Positions 1-8,331 of a DNA stretch of 64,000 nt are shown here, piece by piece; position 1 is the stretch's first letter; every line of letters begins with the position of its first letter. This stretch comes from Streptomyces guryensis. Lineage in GTDB: Bacteria > Actinomycetota > Actinomycetes > Streptomycetales > Streptomycetaceae. The notes under the pieces are model-generated. The model was not told where the DNA came from. It worked only from the letters and a program-made list of their open reading frames with translations, and made no database searches. The translations under genes and the position numbers were made by a program. Where the stretch lies: NCBI RefSeq assembly GCF_021261325.1, contig NZ_JAJSBI010000017.1, forward strand, positions 62,001 through 126,000, given 5' to 3'.

Positions 1-2
1 GC

Positions 3-479
3 GCCCACCCCGACGCCGTGCCGGAAGCCGCCGCCTTCGTCGCCGACGACGCGAGCCTCACCGCCGTACGCGACCTGCGCGCAGCCGTCCGTGCGCTCTT
101 CGCCCATGCCGTACGCCCCGGCGAACCCAGCCGCGCCGACGCGGCCCGCCTGCTGCCCGTACCCGACGCCGTCGCCCGCCTCAACGCCGCGGCCGCCCGC
201 ACCCCGACCATCCCCGTGCTGCACTGGCCCGAGGGCGCCGAACCCGCCGTACGCAGAAACGCGGTCGACGGCGCGCACGAACTCACCGCGGCCCTCGCGC
301 ACGCCGCCATGGCGTTCCTCGCCGGCCCCGACCGGCAGCGGCTGCGCGCCTGCCACGCACCCCGCTGTGTGCGCTACTTCCTCAAGGAGCACCCGCGCCA
401 GGAGTGGTGCAAGCCCTCCTGCGGCAACCGCGCACGGGTCGCCCGGCACCACGACCGGCACAGGACCGTCCAGGCGTGA
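3..479 (+). CDS. CGNR zinc finger protein (3' part)
   Basis: Only the C-terminal ~158 codons lie in the window. The frame is open to base 3 with no credible start, so the gene begins upstream. The end carries a CGNR zinc finger: CHAPRC (C-x4-C), then WCKPSCGNR about 16 residues later. In the family this zinc-binding module follows an N-terminal ABATE domain, part of which is the Ala/Leu-rich region seen here; members are thought to be stress-related regulators, but no target is established. The gene converges on the copper lipoprotein gene with 4 bases between stops. Confidence 0.85.
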   Translation, partial: AHPDAVPEAAAFVADDASLTAVRDLRAAVRALFAHAVRPGEPSRADAARLLPVPDAVARLNAAAARTPTIPVLHWPEGAEPAVRRNAVDGAHELTAALAHAAMAFLAGPDRQRLRACHAPRCVRYFLKEHPRQEWCKPSCGNRARVARHHDRHRTVQA

Positions 480-483
480 CGGC

Positions 484-924
484 TCAGCCGACCTGGATGT
501 GCTTGTTCATCCCGAGCTGCTTGTGGCCGTCGATCGGGCAGTACATGTCGTACGCGCCCTTCTTGAAGGTCACCGTCAGTGTCGCCTGCTGACCGCTCGG
601 GATGTTCTTGGTCTTGGCGTCCTCCACGCCAGGGCCGTCGACGGACAGGGCGTGCGTGACCTTGCCGGCGTTGTCGGCGACGAAGGTGTAGGTGCCCGGT
701 GCGAAGGACGACCGGGACACTTTCAGCCCGTACTCGGTCTCGGTGACCGTCACCTTGGTCCCCGAGCCGGCCTTGCTCGCGTCGGAGGAGGCGCCGGAGG
801 AGGCCGAGCTGCCGCCTCCGCCTCCGCTGGAGCAGGCGGCCAGGACGAGGGCGGCGGCGAAGGCCGACGCCGTGACCCCGAGTGCCGTACCTGTCGTACG
901 GGCCTTGCGTGCCGTGAGTGCCAT
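484..924 (-). CDS. Cupredoxin-like copper-binding lipoprotein
   Basis: A 146-residue lipoprotein. The signal peptide ends in the lipobox LAAC, with the lipidated Cys at about residue 31, followed by a Gly/Ser-rich linker (~31-50). The rest is a cupredoxin-like beta domain. The type-1 copper ligands are visible: His in THALSVDG, then Cys, His and Met in CPIDGHKQLGM near the C terminus. It probably binds copper or carries electrons outside the membrane. I chose the ATG at 924 over the ATG at 933 because GGAAGGGG lies 9 bases upstream of 924 but abuts 933. It is divergent from the LAL regulator, with no partner gene. Confidence 0.88.
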   Translation of the reverse strand: MALTARKARTTGTALGVTASAFAAALVLAACSSGGGGGSSASSGASSDASKAGSGTKVTVTETEYGLKVSRSSFAPGTYTFVADNAGKVTHALSVDGPGVEDAKTKNIPSGQQATLTVTFKKGAYDMYCPIDGHKQLGMNKHIQVG

Positions 925-1188
925 GTGGCTCATCCCCTTCCGGGTCTGCCCGCCACCCGTCGGGCTTGTCCGCGTCTGCCACGGGAGACCCTCTATGGGG
1001 GATACGGATGGGGATGCCCCGGTGTTCAGGGCGATTCCACCGCGATGGCGAACAGCTCCTGAAGCGGTTCGGTCAGTACTTCGCAGACCGGGTCGCGCGA
1101 CCCCCGCGAGGCGTACGCTGAGGTGCCTGTAGGTCACGGTGCGCGCCCGCTCCCCGCGCGGGCGCACCACCGTGGCGGGGGGTAGGCC

Positions 1189-4059
1189 ATGGGGCAGAGC
1201 AGCCGCACGATCTTCGAGCGCGAGAGCGAACTCGCCACAGTGGACGAGGCGTTGGGAGAGCTCACCGGGCTGCGCAGGGACGGCGCCGAACCCTCCGACC
1301 GCCCCCGCGGCGCCCTGCTCGCCTTCGCCGGGCGCGCCGGCATCGGCAAGACCACCCTCCTCGCCGAGGTACGCCGGCGCGCCGCCACCCGGGGCTGCAC
1401 CGTACTGTCCGCCCGCGGCGGCGAACAGGAGCAGCGCGTCGCCTTCCACGTGGCCCGCCAGCTGCTGCAACCCCAACTGGCCGGCTCCGCGGAGACCGAT
1501 CTGCGGGCCTCGCTGGGCAGTTGGTACGACATCGTCGGCCCCGCCCTCGGCCTGTGCGCCCCGACCGACGGCGCCCCGCCCGACCAGCAGGGACTGCGCG
1601 ACGGTCTCGACTGGGTGCTCACCCATCTCGCCGTGCTGCGCGCCCCGATGGTCCTCGTCCTCGACGACGCCCACTGGGCCGACCCCGAATCCCTGAGCTG
1701 GCTCGCCGCGTTCGCACCCCGCGCCGAACAGCTCCCGCTGCTGGTCGTCGTCGCCTACCGGCCCGACGAACTCCCGGACCACGCCGAGTCGTTCAGGGGA
1801 TTGCCCGGGCGCGCGGGCGGACGCCCCCTCGACCTGGAACCGCTGAGTGCCGCCGCCGTCGCCGGCCTCGCACGGGAGACGCTCGGTGCGCACGCCGACG
1901 ACGCGTTCTGCCGGGAGTGCTGGGCCGTCACCGCCGGCAACCCGTTCGAGACGGTCGAGCTCATCGCCAAGGTGCGCGACCGCGGCCTCACCCCGACCGA
2001 GACCGGCGCCCATCTGCTGCGCGACCTCGCCGCCGCCGTCAAGGGCAGCGGCCTCGTCGCCCGCCTCGAACGCCTCGGCACCTCCACCGTGCGCTTCGCC
2101 TGGGCCTGCGCCGTCCTCGGCACCGAGATCCATCCGCTGCTCGCCGCAGCCGTCGCGGGGCTCGGCCACGAGGAGGCCGCCGACGCCGCCGACGCCCTGC
2201 GCGGCGCCCGCATCCTCACCGGCGCCGACACCCTCGAGTTCGTCCACCCGCTGATCGCCACCGCCGTCTACCGTGCCATCCCGCCCGGCATCCGCGTCGC
2301 CCTGCACGGCCAGGCCGCCTGGTGCGTGATCAACGACGGGCACGGCCCCTCCGCCGCCGCCCGCCACCTCCTGGAGACCCACCCGGACGGCGACAACTGG
2401 GTCGTACAGCAGTTGCGCGCCGCAGCCGAGGAAACCCTCCGGGCCGGCGCCCCCGATGCCGCCCGCAGCTACCTCGCCCGCGCCCTGCGCGAACCCCCGC
2501 CCTACGAGGACCGCGCCGCCGTCCTGTACGAACTCGGCTCCGCCTCCCTGCTCACCGAACCCGCCACCACCGTCAACCACCTGCGCGCCGCCCTGGAAGA
2601 ACCCATTGCCGACGCCCACCTGCGCCAGCACATCGTCTACCGGCTCTCCCAGGTCCTCGCCCACAGCGACCGCCTCGCCGAGGCCTCCGACACCCTCGCC
2701 CGCGAGATCCGCGTCACCGACGACGCCCGCGTCAAGCTGCGCATGGTCGCCGAACAGTTCATGTGGGACGCCTTCCGTGCCGACGAACCCGACCACCCCT
2801 CCCGCTCCCGCCGCCTCACCAGGCTCGCCGACCGCCTCAGCGGACGCGACCTCACCGAGCGCTACATCATCGGCCTGCGCACCTGGGACGCGGTCCTGCG
2901 CGGCGAACCGGCCCACGTCGCCCTCCACCACGCCGAACGCGCCCTGGCCGGCGGCCTCGGCTGGGCCGAACCCGACCGCGGCTTCGAGGTGCCCGTCCTG
3001 GTAGCGCTCGCCTTCATGTACGCCGACCGGCCGGGGCGGACGGAGGAACTGTTCGCGGCCGGCATCGCCGACTTCGAACGCCAGGGCTGGCGCGGCGCCC
3101 ACCTCTCCTTCGCCTACACGCTGCTCGCCTACGTCCGCTACCGCCGCGGCAGGCTCTCCGAGGCCCAGGACTTCGTCATGGCGGGACTGCGGCTCGCCGA
3201 GCGTGTGGGCCCCGGCACCCCCGCACACTGGTACGCCGTGGGCATCCTGATCGAGGTCCTCCTCGCCCGCGGCCGCATCACCGAGGCCGCGCAGGTCGCC
3301 GAGGACTACTCCTTCGGGGCACCCTTCCCGGCCGCCGTCGTCTTCCCCGACGCCCAGACCGTGCACGGCGAACTCCTGCTCGCCCGCGGCCGCACCAAGG
3401 AGGCGGCCGAGGAGCTGGCCGCCGCCGGCCGCCGCCTGGAACCGCGCGGCATGCGCAACCCCGCCTGGTGCCCCTGGCAGCTCCACCTCGCCCGCGCCGA
3501 GAGCCACGACACCCCCGGACGCGCCGTCGCCACCGCGCTCGAAGCGGTCGCCCGCGCCCGCCAGTTCGGAACCCCGTCCGCCATCGGCCAGGCCCTGCGC
3601 ACAGCCGCCGAGGTCTCCTCGGGATCGGCCCGCATCAAATACCTGGAGGAGTCCGTCGCCCACCTGGAGCGCTCCCCGGCCGCCTACGAACTCGCCTGCG
3701 CCCTCGTATCCCTGGGCACCGAACTCCGCCGCACGGGCCGACCCCGGGACGCCGCCGAACACCTCTACCGCGGCCTCGACGCCGCCGTCCAGTGCAGCGC
3801 CGACGGCCTTGCCGAAACAGCCCGAGACGAACTGGCCGCAGCAGGCCTCCGCCCCCGCCGCCTCCACAGCACCGAGACGGACACCTTGACGTCCCGAGAA
3901 CGCACGGTTGCGACCCTGGCCGCCGAGGGCCGCACCGAGCCGGAGATAGCCAGGGAACTGCACATGGAGGAGCCAACCGTCGTACGCCTCCTCTCCGCGG
4001 TCTACCGAAAGATGGGCACGGAGATCACCGGCCTGGCGTCCACATTGAAGCCAACGTGA
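1189..4059 (+). CDS. LuxR-family large ATP-binding regulator (LAL)
   Basis: A 956-residue protein with the LAL layout. An AAA/STAND ATPase domain lies at the N terminus: Walker A GRAGIGKTT at ~48-56 and Walker B MVLVLDDAHWAD at ~150-160. A long helical/TPR-like middle follows (~300-880), and a LuxR-type helix-turn-helix lies at ~897-950 (LTSRERTVATLAAEGRTEPE, then VYRKMG). LAL proteins are ATP-controlled transcription activators, often of antibiotic or sugar-use genes; the target here is unknown. A G-rich ribosome site lies 6 bases before the ATG. An imperfect inverted repeat (GGTGCGCG...CGGGCGCACC, 1138-1168) just upstream could be an operator. Confidence 0.9.
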   Translation: MGQSSRTIFERESELATVDEALGELTGLRRDGAEPSDRPRGALLAFAGRAGIGKTTLLAEVRRRAATRGCTVLSARGGEQEQRVAFHVARQLLQPQLAGSAETDLRASLGSWYDIVGPALGLCAPTDGAPPDQQGLRDGLDWVLTHLAVLRAPMVLVLDDAHWADPESLSWLAAFAPRAEQLPLLVVVAYRPDELPDHAESFRGLPGRAGGRPLDLEPLSAAAVAGLARETLGAHADDAFCRECWAVTAGNPFETVELIAKVRDRGLTPTETGAHLLRDLAAAVKGSGLVARLERLGTSTVRFAWACAVLGTEIHPLLAAAVAGLGHEEAADAADALRGARILTGADTLEFVHPLIATAVYRAIPPGIRVALHGQAAWCVINDGHGPSAAARHLLETHPDGDNWVVQQLRAAAEETLRAGAPDAARSYLARALREPPPYEDRAAVLYELGSASLLTEPATTVNHLRAALEEPIADAHLRQHIVYRLSQVLAHSDRLAEASDTLAREIRVTDDARVKLRMVAEQFMWDAFRADEPDHPSRSRRLTRLADRLSGRDLTERYIIGLRTWDAVLRGEPAHVALHHAERALAGGLGWAEPDRGFEVPVLVALAFMYADRPGRTEELFAAGIADFERQGWRGAHLSFAYTLLAYVRYRRGRLSEAQDFVMAGLRLAERVGPGTPAHWYAVGILIEVLLARGRITEAAQVAEDYSFGAPFPAAVVFPDAQTVHGELLLARGRTKEAAEELAAAGRRLEPRGMRNPAWCPWQLHLARAESHDTPGRAVATALEAVARARQFGTPSAIGQALRTAAEVSSGSARIKYLEESVAHLERSPAAYELACALVSLGTELRRTGRPRDAAEHLYRGLDAAVQCSADGLAETARDELAAAGLRPRRLHSTETDTLTSRERTVATLAAEGRTEPEIARELHMEEPTVVRLLSAVYRKMGTEITGLASTLKPT

Positions 4060-4071
4060 CACATGCCGTCC

Positions 4072-4113
4072 CAGGGGGGCGGGGAACTGCGCGACCAGCC
4101 CCACAACCCGCAC
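4072..4113 (+). repeat. Dispersed Streptomyces intergenic repeat
   Basis: The stretch around GCGGGGAACTGCGCGACCAG, flanked by a G-run and a C-rich tail, matches a sequence I recognise as scattered through many Streptomyces intergenic regions. A second copy, inverted, lies at 59343-59372. The function is unknown; part of it can fold, so it may act as a transcript end for the LAL gene. Confidence 0.5.
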
Positions 4114-4181
4114 CCGGACAACGGACGCTCCCCACGTGACCTCCCGCACATCGCCGAACGGCACCACGTACCATTGGCGAC

Positions 4182-4679
4182 ATGTCGTTCCTCCGCCGCC
4201 GCAGCGCCACCCCCGCCGGGCCCGACTTCGACGTCCTGGCCATGGACCCGGGCGACTGGCCCGGCAATCTGGGCGCCGGCCTGCTGCCCGCCCCCGACGG
4301 CTCCTGCCAGGGCGTCTTCCTGCGCTACGACCTGTTCGGCGGCCGCGGCCCCGCGATGATCATCGGCAATCTGCCCGAGGGCTCCCCGGCGCGTGAGACC
4401 GCCGAGGCCGAGATCCCCTTCGAGGTGGCCCAGCTGCTGATCGCGCTGGAGAACGAGGAGGAGGTGAGCGTCGTAGGAGTCGAGGACATGCCGGTCATGC
4501 AGGGCGACAATCTCCTGATCGTGCGCCGCCTCAAGCTCTCCGAGAGCCGCATCTCCTGCGTGCAGTTCGACCGCAGTGACAACGTCCTGGTGACCATCGC
4601 CGCCTGGGACCGCCCCATCACCGACGACCTGTACGCCCTGCTGAAACCACTCCCGGCGGAGTTGTTCCAGCAGGGCTGA
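4182..4679 (+). CDS. Conserved hypothetical protein
   Basis: A 165-residue soluble protein with no signal peptide or membrane segment. It begins MSFLRRRSA and contains an acidic stretch (ENEEEVSVVGVED) at ~88-102. The codon bias is typical of the neighbours, so it is a real gene, but I recognise no domain. It ends 6 bases before the stop of the convergent amidase gene. No function is assigned. Confidence 0.75.
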   Translation: MSFLRRRSATPAGPDFDVLAMDPGDWPGNLGAGLLPAPDGSCQGVFLRYDLFGGRGPAMIIGNLPEGSPARETAEAEIPFEVAQLLIALENEEEVSVVGVEDMPVMQGDNLLIVRRLKLSESRISCVQFDRSDNVLVTIAAWDRPITDDLYALLKPLPAELFQQG

Positions 4680-4685
4680 CACCGG

Positions 4686-6656
4686 CTACCGGCGGGACGG
4701 CACCACCCTCACGTCCGCGGCGCGCACGAACGCCACCCGGTGTCCGAACTGGATCTCGTAGTACAGGTCCTTGCCGACCACGACCCGGTGCGAGTCGGTG
4801 GTAAAGGTGACCGCGTAGTAGTACTCGCCCGGCACCTTGTCGCCGACCACGTACCTCTGCCCCTTCGGCAGTGTGTACGGCAGCGGTGACACCGCCTGTG
4901 CGGGCACCTCGGCCGGGTAGGCCTGGGCCTCCGGATAGGCCCGCCCGTAGACGGGGACGCTGTCCAGGCCCGGCTTGGGGGTGACCACGAGACCCGAGGC
5001 GTTCACCGCTGTCCGGTGCTTCTTCGGGTTCTTGAACCATGCCTTCTGGCCCAGGTACCAGATCGCCGTCCAGCCGCGGTAGTGGCCGGCTACCGCGAAC
5101 TGCTGGCCGGTGGAGGCCCGGGAGCCCACGTCATTGACGTCGATCGTCGAGTCGGCGCTCTTGTGCAGGCCGACGTCCTTGATCAGGGCGGAGTGCTCGT
5201 CGTGGTCGGAGTACAGCCGCACCTCACTGGAGCCGTGCGGCGCGCAGGGATCGTCCTTGGCGACACAGCCGGTGTACTCCGGCTGGTTGGCGGCGTAGTC
5301 GGGCCGGATCGTCACCAGCCCGCCGCTCCGGTCGGCGGTCTTGAGGAAGGGGTGGCCCAGCAGCTCGAAGTAGTGCCGCCAGTCCCAGAACGGGCCGGGG
5401 TCGGTGTGCATACCCGGGATGGCGGACGTCGTCGGTCCCGGCACATTGTCGTGGCCGAGGATGTGCTGCCGGTTCAGCGGGATGCGGTACTTCGCGGCCA
5501 GATACCGCACCAGGCGTGCCGACGCGCGGTACATCGCCTCCGTGTACCAGGCGTCGGGCGCGGCGAGGAAGCCCTCGTGCTCCAGGCCGATCGACTTGGC
5601 GTTGATGTACCAGTTGCCCGCGTGCCAGGCGACGTCCTTCGCCTTGACGTGCTGGGCGATGAGCCCGTCCGTGGAGCGCAGGGTGTAGTTCCATGACACA
5701 TAGGTGGGGTCCTGGACCAGCTTCAGGACCCCGTCCCAGGTGCCCTCCGTGTCGTGGATGACGATGTACTTGATGCTCTCCGAGGCCGGGCGGTCGCCCA
5801 GGTCGTGGTTGCCGTAGTCGTTGTCGCCGAACTCCTCGTACGGTGCCGGGATCCACTGGCAGGACACCGACTTCGGGCATTCCGTGCCCTTGTCGGAGAC
5901 GGTGCGCAGGCCGGCCTTCGCCAGCTGCGCGGTGTCGGGGGCGAGGTCCGGCTGGGCCTTCAGGACGACCTGCTGCCCGGCGTCCGTCGTGCGCTGCTCG
6001 CCGGTGCGCATCACCTCGTAGACGTCGTTCGCGTAGGCCGCCGCCGTCCCGGTGTCGTCCGCTTCGGAGAAGCCGGCCACAGCGCCGTACCAGTCCGCCG
6101 GGTTCGCGCTGAGCGGCTCGCCCAGATCTTTCTGCGCGGCGGCCAGCAGCGCGGCGCCGCCCGCCACGTTTGCGGTGGGGTCCGTACGCAGCTGCTCGGC
6201 ACTCAGCCCGGTCAGGCGTGCCGCCTTCGGCAAGGTCTTGAGCCGGGGCGGGAGTTCGGAGTTCTCCGGCACCTTCGTGTCCGGGTGCAGGGCGGCGCGG
6301 GCCGTGTCCCCGCGGGCGTCGCCCGTGCCGTCGCTCAGGCGCGCGGTCCGGGCGATCGCGGTGTGGGCGTCGGTGAGGTGCATCGGGCCGTATCCGCCGG
6401 ACACGCTCGGCGCGCCTGCGTGCGTGTCCCAGCGGGACTGGAGATACGAGACACCCAGTAGCACGCTCTGCGGCACGTGGTACTCGGCTGACGCCGAGGC
6501 GAACGCCTGTTGGAGCCGGTCCTCGGAGGGCCGGGCGTCGGACGGGGCCGCGCCGAGCAGCGGCAGCAGCAGGGCCGCCGCGGCGAGGGCGCCGGCGCTT
6601 CTGCGGGCGCGTCTGTGGCCGGGCGCGGACGTGGGGTCGGTGGCAGAGCCTCGCAA
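4686..6656 (-). CDS. Secreted N-acetylmuramoyl-L-alanine amidase
   Basis: A 656-residue exported peptidoglycan hydrolase that would cut the amide bond between MurNAc and the stem peptide. An Arg-rich N terminus and a hydrophobic stretch (AGALAAAALLLPLLGAAPS, ~22-40) form the signal peptide. Residues ~55-260 form a helical region unique to this family. An Amidase_2/PGRP fold occupies ~290-440, with the zinc ligands expected at His in YIVIHDTEG, in LGHDNVPGP and in the GMHTDPGPFW segment. The C-terminal ~200 residues are beta-rich and SH3-like. The start is TTG at 6656, chosen because AGGAGG lies 5 bases upstream; no ATG is so well placed. Confidence 0.88.
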   Translation of the reverse strand: MRGSATDPTSAPGHRRARRSAGALAAAALLLPLLGAAPSDARPSEDRLQQAFASASAEYHVPQSVLLGVSYLQSRWDTHAGAPSVSGGYGPMHLTDAHTAIARTARLSDGTGDARGDTARAALHPDTKVPENSELPPRLKTLPKAARLTGLSAEQLRTDPTANVAGGAALLAAAQKDLGEPLSANPADWYGAVAGFSEADDTGTAAAYANDVYEVMRTGEQRTTDAGQQVVLKAQPDLAPDTAQLAKAGLRTVSDKGTECPKSVSCQWIPAPYEEFGDNDYGNHDLGDRPASESIKYIVIHDTEGTWDGVLKLVQDPTYVSWNYTLRSTDGLIAQHVKAKDVAWHAGNWYINAKSIGLEHEGFLAAPDAWYTEAMYRASARLVRYLAAKYRIPLNRQHILGHDNVPGPTTSAIPGMHTDPGPFWDWRHYFELLGHPFLKTADRSGGLVTIRPDYAANQPEYTGCVAKDDPCAPHGSSEVRLYSDHDEHSALIKDVGLHKSADSTIDVNDVGSRASTGQQFAVAGHYRGWTAIWYLGQKAWFKNPKKHRTAVNASGLVVTPKPGLDSVPVYGRAYPEAQAYPAEVPAQAVSPLPYTLPKGQRYVVGDKVPGEYYYAVTFTTDSHRVVVGKDLYYEIQFGHRVAFVRAADVRVVPSRR

Positions 6657-6890
6657 TGCAGCCTCCTGGGACGAACGAGCGTGGCGGGGCGTGCAGGGCC
6701 GAGCGGTGGGTCAGTGGTACCCGCTGGCCGACGATCCGTCAATCATGCCCAGAGCCAGGAGATTTCCCATGTCAACACGAGCGTGGAGGAGTTTCCGGGC
6801 GGCAGCGTGCGGGCCTGCGGGGCGTCAGTGGCTTACACCAATGGCCCATGGCGAACGCTTTTCCAGCAGGTCTGCCGCGGGTGCGAACAC

Positions 6891-6939
6891 ACGAAGGTCC
6901 GCGGTACGCCGCTGTCCCGGGCGCACCGCGGACCTTCGT
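6891..6939 (-). terminator. Hairpin terminator after the phosphotransferase gene
   Basis: A perfect 15-bp inverted repeat (arms 6891-6905 and 6925-6939, 19-base loop) begins 5 bases after the stop of the minus-strand phosphotransferase. It has no T-run, as is usual for Streptomyces. Confidence 0.7.
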
Positions 6940-6944
6940 CCCCG

Positions 6945-8087
6945 TCAGCGAGTGCCGACCGCCGCGCGTACGGCCCGTCGGGCCAGCTGGCAGTCGTCGT
7001 GCAGCCGCCTCAGCAGCAGCCGCTGTTCCTCGCCGGACGGCGCAGCACTCGGGTGGGCCACCCCCGGTGCCGCCGGGGTCGTGTCGTGCATCGAACGCTG
7101 CACGGCTGTTTCGTAGGTACGGATCTCACGGGTCAGTACCAGCATCAGGTTCACCAGGAACGCGTCCCGCGAGGCCGGGCCCGCCGACTGCGCGATCTGG
7201 CTGATCTGGCGGCGGGCCACCGGCGCGTCGCCGAGCACCGACCACAGCGTCGCCAGGTCGTAGCCCGGCAGGTACCAGCCCGCGTGCTCCCAGTCCACCA
7301 GCACTGGACCGGCCGGTGAGAGCAGGATGTTCGAGAGCAGTGCGTCGCCGTGGCAGAACTGGCCCATACCCTGCCGACCCGCCGAATGCGCGATGCCGTG
7401 CAGCAGTTTCTGCAGGTCGCCCAGGTCGCGGTCGGTGAGCAGTCCCAGTTCGTGGTAGCGGGAGATACGGGCCGCGTAGTCGAGCGGGGCGTCGAAGGTG
7501 CCCGCCGGCGGCCGCCAGGCGTTCAGCCGGCAGATCGCACCGAGTGCCGCCCTGATGTCCGCGCGGGGCGGGGCCTCGGCCGGGTGCCGCTGCAGCGCCG
7601 CGACCCGTCCCGGCATCCGCTCGATGACCAGTGTGCAGTTGTCCGGGTCCGCCGCGATCAGCCTCGGCACCCGCACTGGAGGGCGGTGCCGGACGAACGA
7701 GCGGTATGCCGCTATTTCATGGCGGATCCGCTCGGCCCACGCGGGGGATTGGTCCAGTAAACACTTGGCGACGGCCGTGCTGCGCCCGGTCGTCCCGACC
7801 AGGAGCACGGACCGGCCACTGCGGCGCAGCACCTGCACCGGAGCGAACTCCGGACAGATCCGGTGCACCGACGCGATCGCCGTACGCAGCTGGGCGCCCT
7901 GGGGGCCGGACAAGTCGAGTCTCCCGCTGAGCGGTTGAGTGCCGAGACCCGGCACGCGCCGGGTCCGGGCCGCGCCGAGCGCGGGGGCCGCCGGACGCGC
8001 GGCGGGATCGAGGTAGGGGCCGCTGCCCGCCGGGCGGGGGTGCAGCGACCGGGGCGGGGCGGACACGGAGGACGATGCTGCGTACAT
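6945..8087 (-). CDS. Aminoglycoside phosphotransferase-family protein (TTA codon)
   Basis: A 380-residue kinase-like protein of the APH/choline kinase fold. The catalytic loop is FCHGDALLSNILL (~270), and the metal-binding segment is VLVDWEHAGWYLPGYDLATLW (Asp ~286). The substrate is unknown; such genes often sit beside NsdA-type regulators in Streptomyces and are rarely true resistance enzymes. Codon 110 is TTA (7758-7760), so translation should need the bldA tRNA. I chose the ATG at 8087; upstream codons in the frame look non-coding. It is divergent from the NsdA-like gene. Confidence 0.8.
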   Translation of the reverse strand: MYAASSSVSAPPRSLHPRPAGSGPYLDPAARPAAPALGAARTRRVPGLGTQPLSGRLDLSGPQGAQLRTAIASVHRICPEFAPVQVLRRSGRSVLLVGTTGRSTAVAKCLLDQSPAWAERIRHEIAAYRSFVRHRPPVRVPRLIAADPDNCTLVIERMPGRVAALQRHPAEAPPRADIRAALGAICRLNAWRPPAGTFDAPLDYAARISRYHELGLLTDRDLGDLQKLLHGIAHSAGRQGMGQFCHGDALLSNILLSPAGPVLVDWEHAGWYLPGYDLATLWSVLGDAPVARRQISQIAQSAGPASRDAFLVNLMLVLTREIRTYETAVQRSMHDTTPAAPGVAHPSAAPSGEEQRLLLRRLHDDCQLARRAVRAAVGTR

Positions 8088-8242
8088 GGGCGAAACAGAT
8101 CCCTTCGTGTGCCTGCGACGACAATGCGCTACCCGGCCCGGCACCTCGGGTGCACCCTGGGGAATGCATCCCTTGTTCAAGAAGGCGACCGGGTCGGGGT
8201 GGCGCTTTCCTACCTGACACCCGATGCCCAGTGGCACACCAT

Positions 8243-8270
8243 CTGGCGCACCCTGGCGAACCCTGGCGAA
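8243..8270 (+). promoter_or_regulatory. Three in-phase CTGGCGMA repeats
   Basis: CTGGCGCA, CTGGCGAA and CTGGCGAA start at 8243, 8253 and 8263, exactly 10 bp apart, about 62 bp before the NsdA-like start. One-turn spacing places all copies on one face of the helix, which suggests a cooperative protein site. Function is inferred only. Confidence 0.4.
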
Positions 8271-8331
8271 TAGTCGCCCGGCAACTTGCACCGGGCTACT
8301 GTCAACTCAGCCGAGAACCTGGGGGCTTGAC

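Noticed and set aside
484..4167. A 1227-codon minus-strand ORF covering the LAL gene and running into the lipoprotein
   Set aside because: Only its last 146 codons have coding character. The rest is an antisense shadow of the LAL gene, low in family signals and rich in Gly/Ala/Glu.
6657..6890. A ydaO (c-di-AMP) riboswitch before the secreted amidase gene
   Set aside because: Some streptomycete cell-wall hydrolase genes have one, but I could not find its conserved core here. Only a TTGACA and a GGAAAC element that might be promoter parts are visible.
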